Shown here: in pieces, positions 29,426 through 39,738 of the stretch
Numbering within the stretch: position 1 is the first letter of the stretch
How the letters are laid out: every line of letters begins with the position of its first letter
Origin: Streptomyces sp. 7-21
GTDB taxonomy: Bacteria > Actinomycetota > Actinomycetes > Streptomycetales > Streptomycetaceae
DNA length: 64,000 bases
Direction of reading: 5' to 3'
Assembly: GCF_016741785.1 (NCBI RefSeq)
Contig: NZ_JAERRL010000002.1
Coordinates: 248,001 to 312,000 of the forward strand
Position numbers and translations under genes: made by a program
The notes under the pieces: generated by a model
Databases searched by the model: none
The model's input: only the letters and a program-made list of their open reading frames with translations
What the model was told of the DNA's origin: nothing

Positions 29426-31021
29426 ATCACAGCCTCCAGCAGCCCGCCAGGGCACGGCAGTACCGCGGCCGTTGAGCTGCGCGGCATCACCAAGCGCTTC
29501 CCCGGTGTGGTGGCCAACCACGACATCAACATCACCGTGGAGCGCGGCACCGTGCACGCCCTCGTCGGCGAGAACGGCGCGGGCAAGTCCACCCTGATGA
29601 AGATCCTCTACGGGATGCAGCGTCCCGACGAGGGCACCATCACCATCGACGGGGAGACGGTCGACTTCCGCAGCCCGGCCGACGCGATCGCCCGCGGCAT
29701 CGGCATGGTGCACCAGCACTTCATGCTGGCCGACAACCTCACCGTCCTGGAGAACACCGTGCTGGGCGCCGAGCGCCTGTACGGCATCGGCCAGCGCGCC
29801 CGCGAACGCGTGCTGGAGCTGTCCGAGACGTACGGCCTGGCGGTGCGCCCCGACGTGCTCGTCGAGGAGATCGGCGTCGCCGACCGCCAGCGCGTGGAGA
29901 TCCTCAAGGTCCTCTACCGGGGCGCCCGCACCCTCATCCTCGACGAGCCCACGGCGGTGCTGGTGCCGCAGGAGGTGGACGCGCTCTTCGAGAACCTCCG
30001 CGGCCTGACCGACGAGGGCCTGACCGTGCTGTTCATCTCCCACAAGCTGGGGGAGGTGCTGTCCGTCGCGGACGCCATCACCGTCATCCGGCGCGGCACC
30101 ACGGTCGCCTCGGTCACGCCCGCCGAGACCACGCCGAAGCAGCTGGCCGAGCTGATGGTGGGCAGCCAGCTGCCGACGCCCGAGACCCGCGAGTCCACGG
30201 TCACCGACGAGCCGGTGCTGACCGTCTCCGGGCTGAGCCTGAGCGGCAGCGACGCCGACGGCGTGCCCCGGCGGATCCTGTCGGACATCGACTTCACCAT
30301 CCACCGCGGTGAGGTGCTCGGCATCGCGGGCGTCGAGGGCAACGGCCAGGCCGAGCTGGTCGAGGCGATCATGGGCATCCGGCAGCCCGACGCCGGGACC
30401 ATCACCCTCGCCGGGGAGGACCTGACCCGGGCCTCGACCCGGACCCGCCGCGAGCGCGGCATCGGCTACATCCCCGAGGACCGCCACCGCCACGGCCTGC
30501 TGCTCCAGGCGCCGCTGTGGGAGAACCGCATGCTGGGCCACGTCACGCAGCCGCCCAACAGCCGCGGCCCGTGGCTGACGGCCGGCCAGGCCCGGCGCGA
30601 CACCGAGCGCATCGTCCGCGAGTACGACGTGCGCACCCCCGGCATCGAGGTCACGGCGGGCAGCCTCTCCGGCGGCAACCAGCAGAAGCTGATCGTCGGC
30701 CGCGAGATGAGCCACGACCCGCGGATCCTCATCGCCGCCCACCCCACCCGCGGGGTGGACGTCGGCGCGCAGGCGGAGATCTGGGACCGCATCCGGCAGG
30801 CCCGCTCCGACGGCCTGGCGGTGCTGCTGATCTCCGCCGACCTGGACGAGCTGATCGGCCTGTCGGACAGCCTGCGCGTCATCTACGGCGGGCGGCTCGT
30901 CGCCGACGCCGATCCGGCCACGATCACGCCGGAGCAGCTGGGCACCGCCATGACCGGCGCCGCCACCGGGCACCTTGAGCAGCCGGGCGGCGAGCCGGGA
31001 GCGGGGGAGGAGAACGAGTGA
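29426..31021 (+). CDS. nucleoside ABC transporter ATP-binding protein (double ABC)
   Basis: Two fused ABC domains of the sugar/nucleoside (RbsA, NupA-like) type, about 531 residues. The first has an intact Walker A GENGAGKST and LILDEPTAVLVPQE. The second has a degenerate Walker A region (GVEGNGQAELVEA), signature LSGGNQQKL and AHPTRGVDVGAQ. The first beta strand (AVELRGITKRFPG) lies before the first canonical start (GTG 29507), and no ATG, GTG or TTG exists in frame upstream. An ATC at 29426, eight bases after AGGAG, or the GTC at 29423 is the best-placed start. The stop overlaps the permease GTG. Confidence 0.9.
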   Translation: MTASSSPPGHGSTAAVELRGITKRFPGVVANHDINITVERGTVHALVGENGAGKSTLMKILYGMQRPDEGTITIDGETVDFRSPADAIARGIGMVHQHFMLADNLTVLENTVLGAERLYGIGQRARERVLELSETYGLAVRPDVLVEEIGVADRQRVEILKVLYRGARTLILDEPTAVLVPQEVDALFENLRGLTDEGLTVLFISHKLGEVLSVADAITVIRRGTTVASVTPAETTPKQLAELMVGSQLPTPETRESTVTDEPVLTVSGLSLSGSDADGVPRRILSDIDFTIHRGEVLGIAGVEGNGQAELVEAIMGIRQPDAGTITLAGEDLTRASTRTRRERGIGYIPEDRHRHGLLLQAPLWENRMLGHVTQPPNSRGPWLTAGQARRDTERIVREYDVRTPGIEVTAGSLSGGNQQKLIVGREMSHDPRILIAAHPTRGVDVGAQAEIWDRIRQARSDGLAVLLISADLDELIGLSDSLRVIYGGRLVADADPATITPEQLGTAMTGAATGHLEQPGGEPGAGEENE

Positions 31022-32187
31022 GCGCCCCGACGACCACCGGCCCGGCGAAGCGGCCGGGCCTGCGGCTGCCGCGCCTGGACCGGGACCGCCTGGTGCTGGC
31101 GCTGGCCGCGCCGCTGCTGGCCATCGTCACCGCCGTGGTCATCACCTCGGTGGTGATGTCCATCACCGGGCAGGACCCGTTCCACGCCTACCAGGTGATG
31201 CTGGACTTCGGCAGCAAGAGCGACAGCCAGGTCTGGATCATCAACCGGGCCATCCCGTACTACCTGGCGGCGGCGGCCGTGGCCATCGGCTTCCGCATGA
31301 ACCTGTTCAACATCGGCGTGGACGGCCAGTACCGGGTCGCCGCCTTCTTCGCCGCGGCGGTCGGCGGCTCGCTGTCCCTGCCGGGGCCGCTGGCGACCGT
31401 GGTGATCATCGTGACCGCCATGGCGTGCGGCGCCCTGTGGTCCGGCATCGCCGGCTACCTGAAGGCCACCCGGGGCGTGAACGAGGTCATCACGACCATC
31501 ATGCTCAACTTCCTGGCGGGCGCGCTGATCGGCTACTTCCTCCAGGAAAGCCGCCTCGGCGAGCGGGAGGGCAACATCATTCACACGCCCGACCTGCCCG
31601 AGTCGGCGATGTTCTTCGAGTTCGCCACGCAGGTGCAGCCCATCCACGGCACGGTGCTGCTGGCCGTGGCGGCGGGCCTGGCCTACTGGTTCGTACTCGG
31701 CCGCACCCGCTTCGGCTTCGACCTGCGGGCGGTGGGCCGCTCCGAGCCGGCCGCTGAGGCCAGCGGCGTGAGCGTCAAGCGCACCGTCGTCACGGCGATG
31801 CTGCTCTCCGGCGCGGTCGCGGGCCTGGTCGGCATGCCGACCCTGCTGAACGAGTCTGGCAACTACGGCAACGACTTCCCCGAGGGCATCGGCTTCACCG
31901 GCATCGCCATCGCGCTGCTCGGCCGCAACCACGCGATCGGCATGGCGTTCGCCGCCCTGCTGTGGGGCTTCCTGGAGCGCACCGGCACGCAGCTGGAGAT
32001 CGAGGGCTACGCCCAGGAGATCGTCGGCGTCATGCAGGGCATCATCGTGCTCTCCGTCGTCGTCGCCTACGAACTCGTGCGCCGCTGGGGCGTGCGCCGC
32101 CAGCAGCGCCTGGTGGGCGAGCGGTCCGGCAAGGCCACCCCCAGCACCCCACCCAGCACCGACGACTCGGCGGAGGTGTCCGCGTGA
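31018..32187 (+). CDS. nucleoside ABC transporter permease
   Basis: A 389-residue inner-membrane permease of the BPD_transp_2 family with eight to ten hydrophobic segments, beginning around residue 23. Family phrases include IPYYLAAAAVAIGFRMNLFN, NIGVDGQYRVAAF, GVNEVITTIMLNFLAG and NYGNDFPEGIGFTGIAIALL. It forms a heterodimeric channel with the next permease. GTG 31018 overlaps the ATPase stop by four bases, and the next gene overlaps this one by four bases, so the three are tightly coupled. Confidence 0.93.
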   Translation: MSAPTTTGPAKRPGLRLPRLDRDRLVLALAAPLLAIVTAVVITSVVMSITGQDPFHAYQVMLDFGSKSDSQVWIINRAIPYYLAAAAVAIGFRMNLFNIGVDGQYRVAAFFAAAVGGSLSLPGPLATVVIIVTAMACGALWSGIAGYLKATRGVNEVITTIMLNFLAGALIGYFLQESRLGEREGNIIHTPDLPESAMFFEFATQVQPIHGTVLLAVAAGLAYWFVLGRTRFGFDLRAVGRSEPAAEASGVSVKRTVVTAMLLSGAVAGLVGMPTLLNESGNYGNDFPEGIGFTGIAIALLGRNHAIGMAFAALLWGFLERTGTQLEIEGYAQEIVGVMQGIIVLSVVVAYELVRRWGVRRQQRLVGERSGKATPSTPPSTDDSAEVSA

Positions 32188-33479
32188 CCAGCGTTCCGAA
32201 CGCCGTCTCCCAGCGGCTCCGCCCCGGCAAGGAGCCCGCGCCGGGCGCCCCGGTGCGCCGCCGCGTGACCCTGCCCGTCGTGCTGCTGATCCTCGCGGGC
32301 GGCCTGCTGCTGTTCTCCGTCGCGCGCGTGGTCACGGGGGAACAGAGCCTGACCCAGACCGCGCAGTGGAGCAGCGCGCTCAGCTACGCCGTGCCGATCG
32401 GCCTGGCCGGTCTCGGCGGGCTGTGGGCCGAGCGCGCGGGCGTCATCAACATCGGCCTCGAGGGCATGATGATGCTCGGCATGTTCGCGGCCGGGTGGAT
32501 CGGCTGGCAGTACGGGCCGTGGGCGGCCGTGGTGGCCGGGATCGTGGGCGGGGCCCTCGGCGGCCTGCTGCACGCGCTGGCGACGGTGACGTTCGGCGTG
32601 GACCACATTGTCTCCGGTGTCGCCATCAACATCCTGGCGCTGGGCGTCGTGCAGTTCCTCGCCAAGCTGTGGTTCGGCGCGGAGGGCAGCGAGGCCGCCG
32701 CGCTGGGCGGCAACGACAAGCAGTCGCCGCAGATGGACCCCATGACGCCGTTCACGGTGCCGGGGGTCTCCGACTGGCTCGGCGACCTCGCGGCCAAGCG
32801 GTGGTTCCTGGTCTCGGACGCCGCCGGGATACTGGGGGCGGCGGTGCGCCAGGTGTCGTGGCTGACGCTGCTGGCGGTGGCGCTGTTCGTGGTCTCCTAC
32901 GTGGTGCTGTGGCGTACCTCCTTCGGCCTGCGGCTGCGGTCGTGCGGCGAGAACCCGCAGGCCACCGAGTCGCTCGGCGTGAACGTCTACGTCTACAAGT
33001 ACGCGGCGCTGGCGGTCTCCGGCGCGCTGGCCGGGCTCGGCGGCGCCTACCTGGCGGTGCTGATCCGCATGTACCAGGACGGCCAGACCGGCGGGCGCGG
33101 CTACCTCGGCCTGGCGACGATGATCTTCGGCAACTGGCGGCCCGGCGGCGTCGCCACCGGCGCGGGCCTGTTCGGCTTCACCGACTCCCTCCAGAACCGC
33201 GGCGGCGGCGACACAGTCCACGCGGCGCTGCTGCTGTTCGCGCTGGCGCTGGCGGCCTGGGCGGTGTGGCAGTTCACGCGCGGCAGGCACCGGGCCGCGG
33301 CCGTGTGCCTCGTGGTGGCGGCGCTGCTCGCCCTGTGGTACGCGACGACCGACACCATGCCCAGCGAGATGGTCTCGGCCACGCCCTACCTGACGACGCT
33401 GCTGGTGCTGGCGCTGTTCTCGCAGCGGCTGCGGCCGCCCAAGGCCATCGGCAAGCCGTACCGCAGGGGCGAGGAGTGA
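32184..33479 (+). CDS. nucleoside ABC transporter permease (second subunit)
   Basis: A 431-residue permease of the same family. The opening polar 30 residues are followed by about ten hydrophobic segments. Characteristic phrases are GLWAERAGVINIGLEGMMML, ATVTFGVDHIVSGVAINILA, LRSCGENPQATESLGVN and GRGYLGLATMIFGNWRPGG. GTG 32184 is chosen because CGGAGGTG lies upstream and it forms a GTGA overlap with the first permease. Its stop shares one base with the cdd ATG. Confidence 0.92.
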   Translation: MTSVPNAVSQRLRPGKEPAPGAPVRRRVTLPVVLLILAGGLLLFSVARVVTGEQSLTQTAQWSSALSYAVPIGLAGLGGLWAERAGVINIGLEGMMMLGMFAAGWIGWQYGPWAAVVAGIVGGALGGLLHALATVTFGVDHIVSGVAINILALGVVQFLAKLWFGAEGSEAAALGGNDKQSPQMDPMTPFTVPGVSDWLGDLAAKRWFLVSDAAGILGAAVRQVSWLTLLAVALFVVSYVVLWRTSFGLRLRSCGENPQATESLGVNVYVYKYAALAVSGALAGLGGAYLAVLIRMYQDGQTGGRGYLGLATMIFGNWRPGGVATGAGLFGFTDSLQNRGGGDTVHAALLLFALALAAWAVWQFTRGRHRAAAVCLVVAALLALWYATTDTMPSEMVSATPYLTTLLVLALFSQRLRPPKAIGKPYRRGEE

Positions 33480-33886
33480 TGAGCGAGCACCCCGCGGCCC
33501 CGCTGCCGCCCGCGGAGTGGGACGCGCTGCGCCGCGCCGCCCGCGAGGCCATGAGCCGGGCGTACGCCCCGTACTCGCGGTACCCGGTGGGCGCCGCCGC
33601 CCGGGTGGACGACGGCCGCACCGTGACGGGCTGCAACGTGGAGAACGCCTCGTACGGCCTGGGCCTGTGCGCCGAGTGCGGGCTGGTCTCCGCGCTGCAC
33701 GCCACCGGCGGCGGCCGGCTCACCCACTTCACCTGCTGCGACGGGCAGGGCCGTGTCATCACCCCGTGCGGCCGCTGCCGCCAGCTGCTGATGGAGCACG
33801 GCGGGCCGTCGCTCGCCGTGGACACCCCCGACGGCGTCCGCACCCTCGCCGAGCTGCTGCCCGGCGCGTGGACGCTGGAGCGTTAG
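33479..33886 (+). CDS. cdd: cytidine deaminase
   Basis: Small zinc-dependent homotetrameric cytidine deaminase converting (deoxy)cytidine to (deoxy)uridine, 135 residues, the normal size. The substrate loop YAPYSRYPVGAA, the catalytic NVENASYGLGLCAECG with the first zinc Cys and proton-shuttling Glu, and PCGRCRQLL with the other two zinc Cys are all present. The ATG overlaps the permease stop by one base. Placement right after a nucleoside importer implies salvage of imported pyrimidine nucleosides. Confidence 0.96.
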   Translation: MSEHPAAPLPPAEWDALRRAAREAMSRAYAPYSRYPVGAAARVDDGRTVTGCNVENASYGLGLCAECGLVSALHATGGGRLTHFTCCDGQGRVITPCGRCRQLLMEHGGPSLAVDTPDGVRTLAELLPGAWTLER

Positions 33887-33904
33887 GAACAGAGCGGAGC
33901 AACC

Positions 33905-35191
<1,287 letters not shown>

Positions 35192-35330
35192 GGGCGGCCC
35201 GGCGGTAAGCCTCCGCTCGTGCAACGTTCATGCTACGGACGGCCAGCGGTGTCCTGAATGTCTGATTTTTTGTCATGATCGTTGCTGATGGCTAGTACCC
35301 TGAAGAACGGTTGTGGCGGAGCGACACGAC

Positions 35331-35364
35331 GGGAGGTGAGGCTGCGATGCGCAGTGACCCTCCT
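35331..35364 (+). promoter_or_regulatory. hairpin in the mgtE leader
   Basis: In the 290 bases between deoA and mgtE there is a hairpin: GGAGG (35332-35336) pairs CCTCC (35359-35363), and after an internal loop CTGCG (35342-35346) pairs CGCAG (35350-35354) around an ATG triloop. The segment includes GGTGAGGCT, a phrase also conserved in the magnesium M-box, but the other M-box core elements are not found, so it is only described as a structured leader. No other gene is seen in this gap. Confidence 0.35.
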
Positions 35365-35481
35365 AGTCATCCCCCGCGCCGCGTCCACGAGCCCAGGTAA
35401 GGAGACGGCCCGGGGCTCCCGGCGCGTGCGCGGATTCCGGATGCCCGTGACCGCCTTCCGTTCTCTGGGGGTTCCTCCGTC

Positions 35482-36807
35482 ATGACGCACCTGCCTGCCC
35501 TGCTCGAGGACCACGACCTCGCGGGCGCCCTGGAGTGGCTGGAGACCCAGCCGCCCTACGCCATCGCCGACGAGATCGCCCGTATGGACGAGGTGAACTC
35601 CGTCGTCACCTTCCGGCTGCTGGACAAGGACCGCGCGCTGGAGGTCTTCGAGGAGCTGGATCCCGTCGACCAGCAGCAGATCCTGGAAGGGCTGCGCGAC
35701 CAGCCGTTCCGCGAGCTGGTCGAGAACATGGACCCCGACGACCGGGCGCGGATGCTCAAGGAGGCGCCCGCCAAGGTCGCCAAGCGGGTGCTGGCCGGGC
35801 TAAGCGCCCACGAGCGGCAGATGACCGCCGCGCTGCTCGGCTACCCCGAAGGCTCGGTCGGGCGGTTCATGACGCCCGAGACCGTGGCCTTGCAGCAGGA
35901 GCTGACGGTCTCGCAGGCGCTGGAGACGGTGCGCCGCCGCGGCGCGCAGGCCGAGACGATCTACACGCTGCCCGTGGTGGACCGGGGGCGGCGGCTGACC
36001 GGCATCGTCGAGCTGCGGGAGCTGGTGCTCAGCGAGCCGGAGACGCAGGTGGCCTCGCTGGTGGTGACCGAGCCGCCCAAAGCGCGCGCCACCGACCGGG
36101 CGGAGGACGCGGCCCGCCTGATGCGGGAGACCAACGTCCTGGACCTGCCGGTCGTCGACAGCGAGGACCGCCTGGTGGGCCTGCTGACGATCGACGACGC
36201 GGTGGAGGTGCTGGAGGCGGCCGACACCGAGGACGTGGCGCGGCAGTCGGGCGCGGAGCCGCTGGAGCGGCACTACATGTCGGCGTCGGTGTTCCAGCTG
36301 TCCCGGACGCGGCTGATGTGGCTGATGCTGCTGATGCTGGCCGCCACGCTGACGGTCTCGGTGACGCAGGCGTTCGAGAGCGAGCTGAACGCGGTGACGC
36401 AGCTGGCGCTGTTCGTGCCGCTGCTGATCGGCACGGGCGGCAACTCCGGTGCCCAGGCCGCCACGGCGGCGGTCCGCGCGCTGGCCGTGGGGGAGGTGCG
36501 CGTCGGCGACCTGCTGAAGGTGGTCTGGCGCGAGTGCCGCACCGGGCTGCTGCTGGGCTGCATGCTGGCGGCGGTCGGCATGCTGGTGGGGTCGTTGTTC
36601 GTCGGCTGGGACGTCGCGCTGGTGGTGGCGCTGACGCTGGTGGCGATCTGTACCTGGGCCTCGACCGTGGGCGGCACGATGCCGCTGCTGGCCAAGCGGC
36701 TGCGCATCGACCCGGCGGTGGTGTCCGCCCCCATGGTCACGACGCTGGTCGACGCGACCGGCCTGGTCATCTACTTCTCCATCGCCAAGGTCGTGCTGGG
36801 CATCTGA
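35482..36807 (+). CDS. mgtE: magnesium transporter MgtE
   Basis: A 441-residue Mg2+ channel. The N-terminal MgtE_N superhelical domain (residues 1-125) includes ILEGLRDQPFRELVENMDPD. Two CBS domains (about 130-250) follow with RFMTPETVALQQELTVSQAL and VLDLPVVDSEDRLVGLLTID. The C-terminal five-helix membrane domain has VPLLIGTGGNSGAQAATAAV, the ion-pore segment. ATG 35482 is preceded by a weak GGGGGTTCC; the frame is unambiguous. It is separate from the deoA operon and possibly controlled through its leader. Confidence 0.94.
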   Translation: MTHLPALLEDHDLAGALEWLETQPPYAIADEIARMDEVNSVVTFRLLDKDRALEVFEELDPVDQQQILEGLRDQPFRELVENMDPDDRARMLKEAPAKVAKRVLAGLSAHERQMTAALLGYPEGSVGRFMTPETVALQQELTVSQALETVRRRGAQAETIYTLPVVDRGRRLTGIVELRELVLSEPETQVASLVVTEPPKARATDRAEDAARLMRETNVLDLPVVDSEDRLVGLLTIDDAVEVLEAADTEDVARQSGAEPLERHYMSASVFQLSRTRLMWLMLLMLAATLTVSVTQAFESELNAVTQLALFVPLLIGTGGNSGAQAATAAVRALAVGEVRVGDLLKVVWRECRTGLLLGCMLAAVGMLVGSLFVGWDVALVVALTLVAICTWASTVGGTMPLLAKRLRIDPAVVSAPMVTTLVDATGLVIYFSIAKVVLGI

Positions 36808-36980
36808 CGCGTCATCGATCCGTCATGGCCCCTCGTTAGCGTGCGGGGCACGTGCCGCCTGCGGGGTGCAGACCGCGGACGCAGAACGACCACACCACCG
36901 GTGCGGCGCGCGCGCTGCCCTGTGCGCACCCGTGGGCGGGCTGCCCGCCGCCCGGTGCCATCCACGAGGGAAAACGACAC

Positions 36981-37529
36981 ATGCGCAAGACGATCCGGCT
37001 GGCCGTCCCCGCCGTCATGGCGGCGGCCGTCATCCTGACGGGATGCAACGAGGACGAGGAGGCCGCCGCTCCCGGCGGGGAGAGCGGCGGCGAGCAGACG
37101 GAGGAGACGGGCGGCGACGGGCAGGACGCCGGCTCCGGGGATGCCGGGGGGGTCCCCGACCTGAACACGTCCTGGTACCTCATCGAGGACGGCCACGCCA
37201 AGCAGCTGACGCTGTACGCCGAGGGCGGTGTCACCGTCGACGCCACCAGCGAGGAGGGCAACGACTGCGGGGGCGCCTACGAGGAGCACCCGACGGTGGA
37301 GGTCTGGGAGGACGGCTCCCCGGACACGCCGTGCCCGATCTACTCCGGGGCCGACGGCCAGACGCCCTCGGTCGCGACCATCGCGTCGGCTGACGAGGAG
37401 ACGCTCGTGCTGCAGTGGGAGAGCGGCCAGTCGGAGACGTTCCAGCGGCTGCCCGACTCGCTGTACGGGGAGAGCGTGGCCGGCCTGGCCGAGGACGAGC
37501 TGGAGCAGCTGCTGAACGACGCCGGGTAA
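36981..37529 (+). CDS. small lipoprotein of unknown function
   Basis: A 182-residue exported lipoprotein: basic start, hydrophobic h-region and lipobox VILTGC (Cys near residue 22), then a 35-residue Glu/Gly-rich linker and a compact domain with the phrase LNTSWYLIEDGHAKQLTLYA and two well-spaced cysteines (CGGAYEE, TPCPIYSG) that could form a disulfide. No named family is recognised. The ATG at 36981 has GAGGG about ten bases upstream. A very strong terminator follows. Confidence 0.75.
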   Translation: MRKTIRLAVPAVMAAAVILTGCNEDEEAAAPGGESGGEQTEETGGDGQDAGSGDAGGVPDLNTSWYLIEDGHAKQLTLYAEGGVTVDATSEEGNDCGGAYEEHPTVEVWEDGSPDTPCPIYSGADGQTPSVATIASADEETLVLQWESGQSETFQRLPDSLYGESVAGLAEDELEQLLNDAG

Positions 37530-37561
37530 TCGGGCGCCGCCTGGCGGACGCCGACATGGGG

Positions 37562-37591
37562 CCGGGGGCCGCGCGTGCGCGCGGCCCCCGG
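37562..37591. terminator. bidirectional terminator hairpin
   Basis: CCGGGGGCCGCGCG (37562-37575) is perfectly complementary to CGCGCGGCCCCCGG (37578-37591). It lies between the stops of two convergent genes, the lipoprotein gene at 37529 and the arylsulfotransferase-like gene at 37608, so it probably ends both transcripts. Confidence 0.75.
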
Positions 37592-37607
37592 GTGCGATCA
37601 GCAGGTA

Positions 37608-39086
37608 TCAGAGGGTAATGGTCGTGCTGCCCAGCGGCTGGCCGTCGGGGCCGAGGGCGGTGACCTGGTAGACGGTGGCACCGTCCGGCGGAGCGATCTC
37701 CGTCGTGGTCTCGAAGCCCGCGTCCGGCACGGTCTTCAGCGTCGTGAGGTCGTTCTCGCCCGGTCCGGCCGCCACGCTCCAGGAGGCGACGTCCGTGGCG
37801 CCGTTCCAGCTCATGTGCAGCTCGACGCCGTCCTCGGTCGTCTCGCCGATCACGGCGTCGGGGTCGGTGGCCGGGGTGGCGTGCCAGTCGCCGCGCTCGG
37901 CGCGGTAGCTGGACCAGCCCTGCTCGAACACGCCGGTGAAGACCGGGCTGCCCGAGGAGAACTCGACCATCTGGCCCGTGATGCCGAAGTTGACCAGCTG
38001 GTTGCCGTTCGGCAGGTGCCGGTTGGAGCCGATGTACGGGGTGAACAGCGGCGCCGAGGGCCGGAGTTCCTCGACCAGCTGCGCCGTCATGGCGTTCTCG
38101 TCCAGCACGTACGACACGCCGCGCGACAGCGGCGGGACGTGGTTGTTGCCGTTGTCGAACACCGACAGCCGCCCGTCGGGCAGCCGGCGGGCGTCGTGCT
38201 GGAAGCTGGGCATGTCGGCGGGGTTGGCGAACGTGAAGTCGCTGTTGTTGCCGCCGAAGCGCCAGATGATCTCGCCGGTGTCCGGGTCGAGCTTGTAGAC
38301 GGTGCTGGTGCCGCGCGCGCTCACCAGCAGGTTGCCGTCGGTGTCGTACTCCAGCGAGTTGGTGTGGAACAGGTCGAAGGCCTGGCCGAAGCTGGGCTGG
38401 GACAGCGACAGCTGGCTCTCGGTCACCGGCAGGTTCTCCAGCGCGGACCACTCGAAGGTGATCTCACCGGTGTCGATGACCTGTTCCTGTATGACGGAGT
38501 CGAGTATGAGGGCGTTCTGCGGGCCGCCGTACGGGCTCAGGTCGTACTGGACGGGCACGTAGCTCTGGAGCACCACGCGCTCCCCGTCCGGGCTGAAGGC
38601 GAGGTCGTGCGCGTCGGTCGCGTAGCCCTGCACGGAGAAGGTCCGGATCTCGTTGTACGACGTGTCCAGCAGGATGGCCTCGCTCTGGCTGGCGTCGCCC
38701 GGCGTGCCCGTCAGCGCGATGCGGAACAGCAGGAGCGCGGGCTGGCCCTCGTACTCGACCTGCCGGAGGTTCATGTAGTTGGTGCCGAACTCCGGCTCCT
38801 GCCACCAGACCAGCTCGCCGTTGTTGTCGTAGATCGCGGCGGCTCCCATGCCGGTGCCCAGGCTGCTGGGAGTGGTCATCAGCAGTCCGGGGTCCTCCAG
38901 GCCGGTGGGGGTGGTCGTCAGCTCCGCCACGTCTCCCTGGAGGGTGTGGAAGTCGGGGGCGGAGGACGGGGACGGCGCGGTGCCAGCGTCGGGAGCGGCG
39001 GCGCTGGCGGATGTCGCGGGGGCGAGAGCGGTGAACAGCGCGGCGGCAGCGGCGACTGCGGCGCCACCGCGTAACTGACGGATCAT
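37608..39086 (-). CDS. secreted arylsulfotransferase-family protein
   Basis: A 492-residue protein with a classic signal peptide (residues 1-30, ending ATSASAAAPD) and a beta-propeller-like body of the bacterial arylsulfotransferase (ASST-like) type. Phrases GTGMGAAAIYDNNGELVWW, TDAHDLAFSPDGERVVL, EWSALENLPV, FHTNSLEYDTDGNLLVSARG, IIWRFGGNNSDF and FQHDARRLPDGRLSVFDNG match that family, with conserved His residues in AHD, FHTNS and QHDARR. True sulfotransferases use one of these histidines as acceptor; whether this one is active is unknown. The start is ATG 39086, with AAGGAGCTTG upstream. It flanks the lasso island. Confidence 0.82.
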   Translation of the reverse strand: MIRQLRGGAAVAAAAALFTALAPATSASAAAPDAGTAPSPSSAPDFHTLQGDVAELTTTPTGLEDPGLLMTTPSSLGTGMGAAAIYDNNGELVWWQEPEFGTNYMNLRQVEYEGQPALLLFRIALTGTPGDASQSEAILLDTSYNEIRTFSVQGYATDAHDLAFSPDGERVVLQSYVPVQYDLSPYGGPQNALILDSVIQEQVIDTGEITFEWSALENLPVTESQLSLSQPSFGQAFDLFHTNSLEYDTDGNLLVSARGTSTVYKLDPDTGEIIWRFGGNNSDFTFANPADMPSFQHDARRLPDGRLSVFDNGNNHVPPLSRGVSYVLDENAMTAQLVEELRPSAPLFTPYIGSNRHLPNGNQLVNFGITGQMVEFSSGSPVFTGVFEQGWSSYRAERGDWHATPATDPDAVIGETTEDGVELHMSWNGATDVASWSVAAGPGENDLTTLKTVPDAGFETTTEIAPPDGATVYQVTALGPDGQPLGSTTITL

Positions 39087-39641
39087 GAGTCAAGCTCCTT
39101 GGATGTGGGGGATGGGCGTCCCAGGGGGGACTTCGCTCACTCATGACGCTTTGTTTCCCACGATGAACTTCTCGTATCAACGTTCGGATTAAAGGAAGAG
39201 TAAAGTCGCTGCCTGGAAGTGGTGAACGCGTTTCTACCGAACGGTTGCCCGGCCTCTGTAAAGTTTGGGCGGGAGTTTACGCGAGTTGCGCTGACGCCAC
39301 CGGGTATGAAAAGGTCCCGCGATTCCGGAAAGCCTCGGATAAAGAACTCCATGCGGGGACACGCTCTTCGCCCCCGCACCCGTACCGCCGTCCCGTCCCG
39401 CCGGATGGGGTCGCCCCCGCCCCCTCGGCGGCCCGCAGGGCGGTAGCGCGGGCGCTCAGGTCGTTGGCTATCCCAGATGGCGAGGCAGGCGCATCGTCGT
39501 CCGACTGCCGTTCGCTCCGGCAACACATGCACGAGTGATAGGCCGTTGGAGGCCAGCGAACAAGAATCGTCAGGTAGCGGCCGTTGCGACACGTTCGCGT
39601 AGTCCGCGCACGGCCGGGGACACGCTGGTTGCGCTCATCCG

Positions 39642-39738
39642 GTGAGCGAGGTCGCGGACCGATCTGGGCACTGTCACCGGGGCCACGCTCGGCTGGTGCA
39701 AGAAGGACAGGGCCGACCAGGACGAGTACTGGTACTGA
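39642..39738 (+). CDS. candidate lasso-peptide precursor (start unresolved)
   Basis: In frame from 39646 the sequence encodes TDLGTVTGATL followed by GWCKKDRADQDEYWY and a TGA at 39736. This fits a lasso precursor: Thr at -2, Gly at -8 of the leader, Gly1 and Asp9 of the core (a nine-member macrolactam), then a short tail with bulky Tyr/Trp. It lies 118 bases before the cyclase start. No ATG, GTG or TTG exists in this frame after the TGA at 39643-39645. A GTG at 39642 gives SEVAD in the neighbouring frame and joins the core only if one C near 39660 is removed. It may be a sequencing error, a decayed gene, or a chance match. The rest of 39087-39641 holds no supported gene. Confidence 0.42.

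Noticed and set aside
35282..35485. 67-codon + strand frame in the mgtE leader
   Set aside because: No ribosome-binding site, no recognisable domain, and the same stretch is better explained as structured leader.
39245..39538. Small + strand frame upstream of the lasso cyclase, considered as the lasso precursor
   Set aside because: No leader Thr-x-Gly junction and no Gly1 with Asp/Glu at positions 7-9; the C-terminal residues do not form a plausible core.
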